This document shows positions 1-9,600 of a DNA stretch of 64,000 bases, piece by piece (position 1 is the stretch's first letter; each line of letters opens with the position of its first letter). This DNA comes from Collybiopsis luxurians FD-317 M1 (taxonomy: Eukaryota > Basidiomycota > Agaricomycetes > Agaricales > Omphalotaceae). Under the pieces are notes generated by a model, which saw nothing but the letters and a program-made list of their open reading frames with translations, was not told the DNA's origin and did not search any database. The stretch lies in contig KN834749.1 of NCBI GenBank assembly GCA_000827265.1, positions 1,849,500 to 1,913,499 on the forward strand, given 5' to 3'. Both the position numbers and the translations under genes were made by a program.

Positions 1-2034
1 CTCTCGGTGATTCGGAGACCGGTAAGCGCCTCTTTTTCCTGGTAAAGACAGTCGATTGTGCTTCCTCGCTCTCGTCGCTAGAAGAATCATCACCGGCTTT
101 AGCTTGCTGCATTTGTTCCCATCCACCTTCAACTCCACTATCTTCATCACTAGACACGTCTTCCTGAACACCCTTCCACTCTTCCCGCTCTTTATTTTTT
201 TCTCTGGCCTCCTTCACCTTGAACTTTGCATCTCGCTCCCGCAATCGACTTTGATATGAATTATACATTCCGTCCATTTCGTCTTCCAGCGCCTGCGTTT
301 TCTTCTCCCGCTCTTCGTCGGATTCCAAAATCTCGTCGTCGTCACTAGCGATATTGTCGTTGGCTTCATCATCGCTATCCTCTACTACAGCACCGTCGGC
401 TCCGATCAGTCTTGACACGCCGCCACGTTTTTGCATTCCCTTTTCAGCACCTTGCAGGTCAAAAATGTCATCTTGTCCCCCCAGAGAAGCATCCTGCAAC
501 TCAAGACCAATGTCCATGGGAGCGGTCATCTGTAGTTGCATGCGTTGAATCGTTTTCGTCCGTATCTCGTTTGCTCGGCGACGATCACGCTTTGCGCGAG
601 CTGTGTTTTCTGCGTTCAATCGTTCCAACTGTGGTAGAATATAAGAAATGGCATTTGATAATTCAAGATTCGCTTCTCACTTCATCCTGGATGAGTTGTT
701 CTTCATCCACTTCTTCTGTGATCTCGACGGTTTCAATCGCATCCTCTGTGTCTTTCCGTTTCACATCCAAACCGAGCTAAAGAAAGAAAGTTCGGCGAAA
801 TTGATAGTGAGTGGTAATCAGCACCTACCTCCTCCCGCAAGGCAAGTCGCCACCTAATAAGTGTTTTAAAATCACCCTTTCCGAGAACCTTGAGATCGTC
901 ACAGTTTGCCTTTACGTCTCCCGTCGTAACGTCGAGCGCAAGCCACCTATTGAACGGGATAAGACTCGGAGCACAATCTACACACATGTGACACACTCTT
1001 TTTCTTCATCGGTTTGAAAGGCTAGTTTATTGGCAGATCCAAGGACTGAAATTGGATCGGGATTGCGAATGAATTCCGAGACTGGTACAGATTTGAACAA
1101 GGTATAATTTCCGTCCTCGTACCCATCTCGTTTTCGTCTTTTCTTCTCTGGCTGGAAGACGTTCGCCTCGGCATTGTGTGGACGGATTGGCTTATCGGGA
1201 TCTTCGGGTATAGATGCGGAAAGATCCTTAAATACGTGTTTTGGGTCAAGGAATTTGGGGTCGATATACTTTGGCGCGAGGAAATCGCGACATACGACAA
1301 AAATTTCTGCGGATACATTTCTTGGAGCAGTTTCAGAAATGGGTAGCAAGCATGAGAAAAAGGGATTTTACCTAGAAGAAGGTGGTTTTGTAGCCTCGAC
1401 CTTTTCGAAGAGTTGGTTGAACACCCAGATTAAATTATTGTAATCTGCGCTTCGGAAGACCTTTGTCACAAAAGTTCCACCCTTGACTAGAAACTCTACT
1501 GCAAGTTTCAGACTCATGAGCACCAACTCTGATTGACCGTAGGCATCTTGAATCCATGCAGTTCCAACGTTTGGGGCCCCATCGTGTAAAACAACGTCAG
1601 CTTTCCAGTCTTTTACTTCTGCACGAATAAGATTGCGACATTGGGGGGTTGTGATATCAGCAGCAAAGGTGACTACCCGAGGAATGGGTTTGATAGGAAC
1701 GAGATCGACACCTGAAATACGGTGAGGAGAGTAAAGTGAAAAGCAAGTAAAAACGACATGCCTATGATCACGCTATTAACGGGCATATATTTGCTAGCAA
1801 CTTGTAACCATCCTCCTGGAGCAGCACAAAGATCTATACAGCATTTCGCGGACTCTAAAAAGTTGTACTTTTTGTTCAGTTGAATTAATTTGAATGCCGA
1901 ACGAGCTCGATAGCCTTGCTCTCTGCCAGTAATGTTAGTTGGGGATATATACAGTAAAATCTGATGGCTTACTTTGCGAGCTTGTAATATTTATCTAGAC
2001 GGCCCTTTCCAGTCTTTTTCTGGGACTTGCCCAT
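1..2034 (-). CDS. SPB1: SPB1-type 27S pre-rRNA 2'-O-methyltransferase (FtsJ/Spb1), 3' end cut by window edge
   Basis: Spb1 is a nucleolar AdoMet-dependent methyltransferase that modifies the ribosomal A loop and takes part in 60S subunit maturation. The start is the ATG whose complement is at 2032-2034; it opens with [21 protein letters not shown], the classic Spb1 N-terminus, and exon 1 ends at a GTAAGC donor near 1974. Spliced reading gives the SAM-binding [18 protein letters not shown] and the FtsJ K-D-K-E tetrad: K in [10 protein letters not shown] in [11 protein letters not shown] in FVTKVFRS, E in [13 protein letters not shown]. The segment [19 protein letters not shown] and the acidic, Glu/Lys-rich middle region (window 1-700) also fit Spb1. 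The C-terminal Spb1_C domain lies outside the window. Several short introns split the gene. It is divergent from the gene at 2093 with only 58 bp between start codons. Confidence 0.96.
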
Positions 2035-2092
2035 ATTGACGGGGTAGTGGATGAAAAAAAAGTAGACCGGCGCTAAAACCGGGCCGTAAATC
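2035..2092. promoter_or_regulatory. 58-bp shared divergent promoter of SPB1 and the TMEM256-like gene
   Basis: Only 58 bp separate the two start codons, so both genes must share core promoter and 5'UTR sequence, or start transcription inside each other. No TATA box is obvious; a run of A (GATGAAAAAAAAG) lies in the middle. This is inferred from spacing, not from a recognised binding site. Confidence 0.6.
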
Positions 2093-2600
2093 ATGTCCTC
2101 GACGCCATTACTCACTCGCGCAACTGGGACAGCCAGCCCCTGGCTATGGCGAGCAGGGGCTTTACTGTGTACTCTGGCAGTCAGTACTGGTGCAGTAGGC
2201 GCACATACATTGAAGAATCGCCCAAACATCACACCAGATGGAATTAATGCTTGGAATACGGCTGCTCACTATGCGGTATATACACCATATACACGTCGCA
2301 GTTACAGTCTTACAGATATTGAATGACCCTCTCATTAGATGTTCAACGGTCTTGGTCTCCTTCTGATTTCCATGCATCCACGATTTGCAATCCATCGCTT
2401 CGCTGGACCAGCTATTTTGACCGGAACCGCCCTATTCTCGGGCTCCATTTTTGCACTGACGCTCAACCGGGACTTGAAATTCCTCGGGCCAGTGACTCCT
2501 TTGGGTGGCCTCACGATGATTGCTGGGTGAGTCGAAAAATAAGCATAACCTCTTCTGCACTGATGTAGCGTTTCGCAGCTACTTGTCTTTAGCTCTGTAA
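2093..2600 (+). CDS. TMEM256/DUF423 family small membrane protein
   Basis: Three exons give about 131 residues. Exon 1 starts MSSTPLLTRATG and carries the hydrophobic segment LLCTLAVSTGAVGAHTLKN, whose GAVGAH motif is the family signature. A 62-bp intron (donor near 2277, acceptor before 2339) joins HYA to MFNGLGLLLISMHPRF. A second intron (GTGAGT to GCAG) joins GGLTMIAG to YLSLAL, with the stop at 2598-2600. Four hydrophobic segments are visible, which matches the family (about 110-130 residues; bacterial YgdD, human TMEM256). The human protein has been found in mitochondrial fractions; the molecular function is unknown. The fit of all three exons to one family pattern makes the model secure. 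Confidence 0.9.
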
Positions 2601-3099
2601 ATCTCTTGTACACATAGGATAGCACCTAGAATTTGTATACATCCCAATATTTGGGCGAAGAAGAGAAAGTGCTCGAACTTGAGTTTTCCAGCGCGTGTTG
2701 CACCGTTTTGGCCATGTTTGCGTCATGAACCCATTCCACGTACGCGCAAATAGCTGCGCTCCGTATGCATAGCCTGTAAACAGCCTGCCGTCCTTTTCTG
2801 TTGAGAACCATCCGAGTGTACTGCAAGATGCGAACATCCATTGTGTTGCTCGGCAGCTTTGTCCTTCTGTTCCTTGTATTTTCAACCTTCCATACCATGA
2901 TTCCGCCGGCAGAAAGGAGCGATGAACGGTCGGATATTTAGTTCTCCCTCTCGTGGGCTGTAAGCCTTTGGTCTTGAGTTGTCTACATAGTGTGTTCGGC
3001 TTCGCAAGTTTTTCCGTCGTGGTTTGTACGATGGGAGTGCGGAAGAGGGGAATCGTTAGGTTGGAGCGGCGGTCTCCGTGCCACTCTGATTGCTGATTG
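2601..3099. other. Intergenic stretch without a recognisable gene
   Basis: Several overlapping minus-strand open frames occur here (for example 2626-2898 and 2589-3284), including a short hydrophobic segment near 2590-2680. None matches a family I know, none has a convincing exon chain, and they overlap the 3' end of the TMEM256 gene or the antisense of the eIF3b relic. I treat the stretch as 3'UTR and spacer. Confidence 0.5.
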
Positions 3100-3320
3100 A
3101 TAACCTTCAATGATATTTCAGAATGCCGGAGAACCTTGAGAAGTTGGGATGTTGAGGACCTTGATTTCCCGGACATTAGCAGAGATCCAGCTGGAGTCAG
3201 ATTGGAGAGCGACGACAGCTTCGACAATACACTCGTCGTCAACGAAGTGCCTATCCACGAATCTAACTTGAAGGAATCGTGCATGAATTTTCGAGCCGTG
3301 GCGGCAATTCGATGTCGACT
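3100..3320 (+). pseudogene. Decayed duplicate of the eIF3b 5' end
   Basis: The sequence resembles the start of the real eIF3b gene 3.3 kb downstream. It keeps an ATGCCGG start context near 3122, then codons for VEDLDF (genuine gene [12 protein letters not shown]), then [15 protein letters not shown] (genuine [15 protein letters not shown]). Between these two blocks a shortened remnant of intron 1, including its TCCAGCTG part, can still be traced. Similarity fades after about 3300, where the genuine gene continues into its RRM-like domain. No downstream eIF3b exon is present, so this is a broken duplicated genomic fragment rather than a retrocopy. The extent is estimated by eye. Confidence 0.8.
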
Positions 3321-3734
3321 GAGTTCGCAGCCTCAGGATTAAAGAGTCTCGCAAATGAGGGCAAAAGCTGGTGCTTGACCGGGAATCGAAGGAACCTGAT
3401 CAGCCAATAATGAGAATTTTCACACACGAAACCGCCACCAAGCGGCATTCGGTCAAAGCGTCGATTATTGAACTCATTTGGGCACAATTGTACCCAGGCT
3501 TTATTAACGACCAACGCTATTCACAAGACCGTGTTCACCAGTTGAAGATGCAGCGGCCACGTTGCACTCTCGTTGTACTTGACCAAAGATATTTCTGGAA
3601 TCTTTGCCACGCAGATGCCACTGAGGCGCATGGACTCCCCCTTGTCAGGTTTGCACTGAGAATGATGGTGACAATTTTTCGTCAATGAAAGCATAAAGGT
3701 CATAAACAACGAGTACAAAATGTTAAAAATTCCC
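3321..3734. other. Spacer between eIF3b relic and permease 3' end
   Basis: Short open frames exist on both strands (for example 3371-3688 plus), but none has family similarity or splice structure that I can recognise. The stretch probably holds spacer and the 3'UTR of the minus-strand permease. Confidence 0.4.
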
Positions 3735-6077
3735 CTAGTTCTTCTCATCCAAGCTGTCCTCGATAGTGAGCTCGTCGTCATCATCCTCCCCAACTTGGCC
3801 TTCCCATCCATTTTCGGCCAGATATTGCATGAACTTTGCGTCCTCATCGGCAAGGTCAATGCCAGTCATATCCGGTATGAAGAAGTAGGTGACTAAAATA
3901 CCAAGCACACCAACGATGGCGGCAATGATAAAAGTCCACCTTTTACCAAGGTTAGTTTCAATGGGCGTGAATGCTTGGGTTCCAACAGCTGCGCCTACTT
4001 TCCCTATCGCGGCACTTAAGCCGTAGCATGTACCCCGGATAGCGGTAGGGTAAGATCTAGGGACATTTGAGTAAAACTTGGGGGTATAAAAAGGGACGGC
4101 TCAACTCGGCTGAGACCAATCCCATCATATCTCCAGGTCCCTACATGTCGTTAGTAAAAGCTTAAGCTTCTTTGAAGATCGCGTACCAAATTTCCGGATG
4201 ATTGCATAAGACCGTAAAAAACCACGAACAACGGGACAATAGTAATGATCTTGTTGTAGGCACATCCAATGATCAAACCTGGGGGGTACAACTTCAGCGG
4301 AATTGAAAGATCAACCAGGGCACCACTGACCGAATACGAGATAACCACTGAATCCTAGCATTAGCTAGAAACAAAATACAGGATGCCGTTAGACGCTTGT
4401 AAAACATTTGAACTTAACAGCACAGACTGTTTTCCTCCGCCCGATGATATTGCAGAGCCAGGCACCACTAAATCTCATCAGATCACAGGCATGCATACAG
4501 GATCAGGAGAGCTCACATGAAAACACCAGGAAGAGCAATCGTTCCGAGCAGGAGCTGCCATTCGGCTGTCTTCTTGATGTCACTGTTCTTGATGACACTG
4601 GAGATGATGGTGGCTGAGAATACACCATTCGGAAAAGTAACCTAAATGTGGCATGAAAAACCCGGATGAAGAATTTAAAAACACTACTTGCGAAGTCATA
4701 GAGGAACCTGCAGGACACTACGTGAGATCTGGAGCCACCCTCTGGCACGGAAAGATCGGCCTCACCAAGCACAGCATGTTCCAATGAGTGACCTCCAGTA
4801 TCGTTTGACAACAAGCACATAAGGAACTTGTCTTTTAATGGCACCTGGCAGATGGTTTACAGATGTCAAGTAAGATCAATCATTAAGATGGCCGCATGAC
4901 TTCTCACACCTTTCTTGTACAACGTAGGTGATACCATCCGCATCCTGACGATGAACACACCTAGAAGGGAGTAAAGGGTTGAAGATAGGGCCGGAATTCC
5001 TTGACGCACCGAGGGGAAGGATGATACCAATCCCGAAACAAACCCTCCAAACCGTTTGTAAATGATTTGTTCCTGCAGCGGAAAGTACGATAAGGAAAAT
5101 CGATACGGCTAAGGGGCCGCCAAACTATGCAACGGTGGGTTGGTTTGACGAAAGCTTGGAGCAAGTACCAAGGTACCTACAGAGAGAACAAAATTCGTGA
5201 CCATGACAAAGACAGGACCTCGATTATTTGGCATTTTCTCATTTGCGGCCTCAGATGCACTAGTGGAGCCCGCCCTACGCACAAAGAACATTTGGCTTAG
5301 GAAAGAGAAGGTGTAAAGACGACGCACTGCACGCCAACAAAAATTTTCGAAGTTAGTGAGATTGAAGCGCGTCAAACAATGAAGGTCAATTACCGGGTAT
5401 TCACCCCCAACTCCCTATAAAATCCTCAATCATGGACTCAACCTAAAATTATACTTGAACTAAGGCTTACCACACCAGTAACACCACGGGCCACTGTCAA
5501 AAACCAGAAAAGGCCAGTTGGACTAGGGGCATGGGCTGCAGTGCATAAGATTGCCCCCACAACAATGAGTGCGGTCGTAAGAAACAGAGCAGCCTTGCGA
5601 CCAATCCTGTCGCATATCAAACCAACAAAAACTTGTCCGAGAACTGCGCCTACGCAGGGTCAGACGACGACAATGGGAGACTATTCAGCACCGACCGACT
5701 AGCAAAGCGTTTGACACTCTCGTAGAAACGACAGAAGTATAATCATGAGGGTACAGGTCTTTGAAAACGACCTAGCGCAAAGGTATAAGTAAAAGTCAAG
5801 TGCAAGTTGAGAAAACATGCATTGATCATGGTCATGACACTATTTTGATCTACATAGAGTGTTGAAGTCGATATTATTTCCCAGAACGCAAACAGAACTT
5901 ACATCCATCGCTGATTAAACCTATTGCAGCGGCTGCGATAGTAAAGTAAGCACTCAGTCTTTCCTTTGTGGTTAGAGGCAGAGTCTGTCTCTTATTCTCT
6001 TCTGCATAATCTTTGGTAGAGACGGCAGCGGGAGAGCTGGGGGAGGATTGAGAATAGCCCAGAGTGCTATCGACCAT
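3735..6077 (-). CDS. MFS permease, glycerophosphoinositol/phosphate transporter-like (possible frame break)
   Basis: An intron-rich major facilitator (about 12 introns, about 540 residues) of the fungal GIT1/PHO84-like group. The N-terminus has TTKERLSAYFTIAAAAIGLI. The motif between TM2 and TM3 is GLICDRIGRK, followed by LFWFLTVARGVTGVGVGGEYP. Later exons give WRVCFGIGIILPLG, KKTAEWQLLLGTIALPG, KIITIVPLFVVFYGLMQSS, TAIRGTCYGLSAAIGK and the C-terminal IPDMTGIDLADED, which fit plasma-membrane sugar-phosphate or phosphate symporters. Two introns fit only with GC-AG ends (4642-4691 with donor GCAAGT; 5772-5820 with donor GCATGT). At one junction (exon end near 5394, next exon near 5274) canonical splicing shifts the frame by one base, so the allele may be defective, use an odd splice site, or hold a sequence error. 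The substrate is inferred from family only. Confidence 0.8.
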
Positions 6078-6435
6078 GAGGAAAAGATGGACGAGCGGTC
6101 AAACCATCTTGATCAAGGGCTGCTTAAAATACTTGCAGACCACACACGTGAGATAATTGGATATACCGAGTACAGGGCCATCCAGGCGATGCTGCCAAAA
6201 ATCTGCCATGCGACGTGTCTGGAGGCTCGGTTGACCTCAGAAAGGCCTAAGCTAGCCTCATTAGGAGAATCAGAGCTGACATATATAGTAGCCTCTCACT
6301 TGTGAGCCTCTGTTCCATGCACGTTGTTCGAAAGCGACTTTGAAAATTTGCGCGTCGCGCTGTTGATAGCCGCCATTAATTACACGTGACTGATAATTTT
6401 CCTTCTTCCTCCGCTGGCAAAAATTTTGCTTCAAA
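6078..6435. promoter_or_regulatory. Divergent intergenic region, permease and eIF3b
   Basis: The 358 bp separate the two divergent start codons. A TATATAGTAG stretch near 6283 and a CACGTGAC (E-box/PHO4-type CACGTG core) near 6382 are visible. CACGTG is the core bound by the phosphate regulator Pho4 in yeasts, which would suit a phosphate-linked permease, but the assignment to either gene is inference. Confidence 0.35.
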
Positions 6436-9076
6436 ATGCCGGGTTTGAATCAGAACGTTGAGAACGTCGAGGACCTTGATTTCTCTGATATCGAAGCCAA
6501 GTGAGCTCAGACTTAGTGTTTTTAATGGTTTTCCAGCTGATGAAATTCAGATACAAAGTCGAGTACGATGACAGCTTCGACAACACACTCGTTGTCGATG
6601 GAGTACCTATCATCGACGAATCCAAACTCGACAGGCTGCTCACAAAAATATGCAAAGAGTTCTCGAGAAAAGGTGTATCGGTCAAGTCGGAAGATATCTT
6701 TATGCCATGGGACCAATCTACAGGAAAAAGCAGTGGGTACGTGCTGAACGGTCTTGATCGAGTTTATTGGATGCTCATTTCAGATCAGTTATCTTTTCAT
6801 GGACTTTCGGAACGCAAATGACGCAAACAATGCACTCCTAGCGATGAATAACCATCCATTCGATGCAAAGCACACCTTCAAGCTCAATCATTTTAGTGAC
6901 ATTGAAAAGTATGCGCATATGGATGAGACTTATGTTGAGCCAGAGTTCGAGGAGTACATGCCGAGGGTTCGTTCCATTATTCGTGTGCTAAGCGTTGTCT
7001 TATACCTCACAGGAACACTTGCGGGCCTGGTTAGCCGATCCTCAAGGTCGCGATCAGTATGTTGTGTATCGCGCGGAAGACATTGAAATATTCTGGCATG
7101 GAAAACCATCGCAGTGTGAACTCGCATACAAACCGGTATGCTGTGCCGGTTGTTTTTCGATCTTTACCCTGTTAACTCTGAGCTGCAGGACTGGAGAGAC
7201 TTTTTGTATGTGTCGTGGTCTCCACTAGGAACATACATCGCTACTCTTCATAGACAGGGCGTGCGTCTGTGGGGTGGACCATCGTGGAAACCACAACAGC
7301 GGTTCGCGCATCCTCTTGTCAAGCTCATCGATTTCTCCCCTTGCGAAAATTACCTCGTCACGTGGTCCAATGAACCTATCATTGTCCCCGAAGGAAAACC
7401 TCAAGGACCGCAATACTTTTCACCGGAAGATGAAGGGAACAATCTTGCAGTATGGGATATCAAGTCGGGTCACCTTCTGCGAACGTTCTCGACAAACCCT
7501 GTCGAAGGTCCTGCTGGAAAGCGACAGATGCAATGGCCGGCACTGAAATGGAGCCCCGACGATAAATTTGTTGCCAGAGTCATTCCAGGTCAAATGATCA
7601 GTGTTCACGAATTACCAAGCATGTTCCTTCATGGAAAAAAGAGCTTGAAAATTGAAGGGGTAGTCGATTTTGAATGGTGTCCTCTCAGTGACAAGGATCG
7701 AGATGAAGCTGAGAAGGTTGCTTCTGTGGGAGCTGGTGCTAAAGGCGCCAAGAAGGCTCCTGAGAATATGATAGCGTACTGGACACCAGAAGTAGCAAAT
7801 CAGCCCGCACGCGTCACTCTGTTGAGTTTCCCAAGTCGCGCAGTTTTGCGACAAAAGAACCTTTTCAACGTTTCAGAGGTTAGTTTTGTCGTTCCCATGT
7901 CCAAAAATCATGCGTTTGATTTCCCTTTTATAGTGCAAACTATACTGGCAAAACCAAGGCGACTTTTTATGTGTTAAAGTCGATAGACACACAAAAACGA
8001 AAAAGTCCATCTTCTGTAACCTGGAAATCTTTCGGGTCCGCGAGAAAGATTTTCCTGTGGAGGTTGTCGAACTCAAAGGTACTTTTGTTATCTCTCGTTT
8101 TGTCGAGCTCTGGTCTAATATTTTTCTATCCAGACACTGTTACTGACTTTTCATGGGAACCCAAGGGCGAACGCTTCGCTATAGTTTCGACAAATGACCC
8201 GAATCTCGGAAATCCTGGTCCTGGTATAACGATAAAAACAGACGTGAGCTTCTATCAGTTGGACCGTGTCAAAAACGATTTCAAGCTTCTGAGTAAGCTT
8301 CCCTGACGGCTGACGTTATGTTTTGGATGATTAACATTTGCTCCAGAAACGTTGCCAAATCGTACGAGCAATGCTATACGGTGGAGTCCTCGGGGCCGCT
8401 TTGTTGTTCTCGCTACCGTCGGCTCCTCGACAAAGTCGGAACTCGAATTCTGGGATCTAGATTTCACGCTCGAGGACCGCCGGGATGGACAGGCGGTTAA
8501 GGAAGAATGGGGAAGCACCATCTCAAGACTTGGCGTTGCAGACCACTACGGTGTGACCGACGTTGAATGGGATCCTAGCGGGCGTTACTTGGCCACGAGC
8601 GCCAGCGCGTGGACTCACACAGTAAGAATGATGGCTCAACAGTTTTTATATTAAATCAGTTCTCATATTTTCTCATTCCACAGCTGGAAAATGGATACGC
8701 AATTTGGGATTTCCGCGGACAGAATTTATTGAAACAGATTCAGGACCGCTTTAAGCAATTCCTCTGGAGGCCCCGGCCCCGCACGTTGCTTTCAAAAGAG
8801 CAGCAGAAACAAATTCGAAAGAATCTCAAAGAGTTCAGTCGCGTGTTTGAGGAGGAGGACCAGAGAGAGAGTGAAACCGTGAACACGGAACTACTTGCTC
8901 TCCGTAGACGGCTTGTTGATGAGTGGAATGCCTGGCGGACTCGGAGTAAGAAGGAACTCGCCGAAGACAGAGGACACGACCATGCGAAAGAGAAGCAGTC
9001 CGAGGAGGATAAGGAGGAAATTGAAGTATGGGTGGAAGAAATTATTGAACAGATTGAAGAGGAAGTAGAGGAATAA
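6436..9076 (+). CDS. PRT1: Translation initiation factor eIF3 subunit b (Prt1)
   Basis: eIF3b is a core scaffold of eIF3, which recruits mRNA and initiator tRNA to the 40S subunit. The start is the ATG at 6436 ([20 protein letters not shown]). About 8 introns interrupt a protein of about 750 residues, near the yeast length of 763. In order there is an acidic N-terminus, an RRM-like domain ([18 protein letters not shown] to [19 protein letters not shown]), then a long WD40/beta-propeller part with [54 protein letters not shown] and [16 protein letters not shown]. The C-terminal helix has [29 protein letters not shown] and a Glu-rich end (stop 9074-9076). Key family segments are all present, so the gene looks intact. 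A broken copy of its first exons lies at 3100-3320. Confidence 0.96.
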
Positions 9077-9600
9077 GCTCCTTCCATTGATGTTTTCCTG
9101 TAGTTGTCGATGTACTTCATTGCGAATTTGTTCTGTACAAGTTCTCTCACTGGCCCCAGGACGTGGAAATTGAGCCACGTTAGAAGAAGAAAGGATCAAG
9201 CCATATATATTATTTGGGGTTGTACCACAAGATCTGGTTGGCCAAGAAAAGTAACAAAAAACTCAGGAAGGTGTGTCATTGAGGCATTATAACCTAGGTA
9301 CCATCGCAGAGTTGTAGAGTCTGATTAACGAGTAGTTGTCCGCGGAATGAGAAATATATGAGGGATACATGTGGGCCAGGAAATAAGAAAGTTGAGAAAG
9401 TGCTTTTATGGGATACTCTAGACACACTCCACTTGTGAATCGCTATTGGCGTAGTACCTGCAATTTTTAGACGTCCACTTGCCGGTGGCGGAACCGAACC
9501 GGCAAAATATTATCTTATCATCACCACGCTCTCCTTCTCTCATTCACCATATCTATATAAACGCCTTCCCTACTCTTAGTTCTCTGTCTGCCAGAGTAAA
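9077..9600. promoter_or_regulatory. HapX-like gene promoter with CCAAT, inverted repeat and tandem GATA motifs
   Basis: The stretch lies between the eIF3b stop and the start codon of the HapX-like gene. Visible motifs are a reverse CCAAT box (ATTGG, 9445-9449), an 8-bp inverted repeat TTGCCGGT/ACCGGCAA (about 9478-9505), and two directly adjacent GATAA sites on the minus strand (TTATC at 9510-9514 and 9515-9519). A TATATAA is near 9555. In ascomycetes the iron-responsive GATA factor SreA represses hapX, and HapX works with the CCAAT-binding complex. The motif set suits such a circuit, but this is inference. Confidence 0.5.

Noticed and set aside
2589..3284. 231-codon minus-strand open frame
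   Set aside because: It overlaps the TMEM256 3' end and is antisense to the eIF3b relic. It has no family match, and part of it is simply the complement of conserved eIF3b codons.
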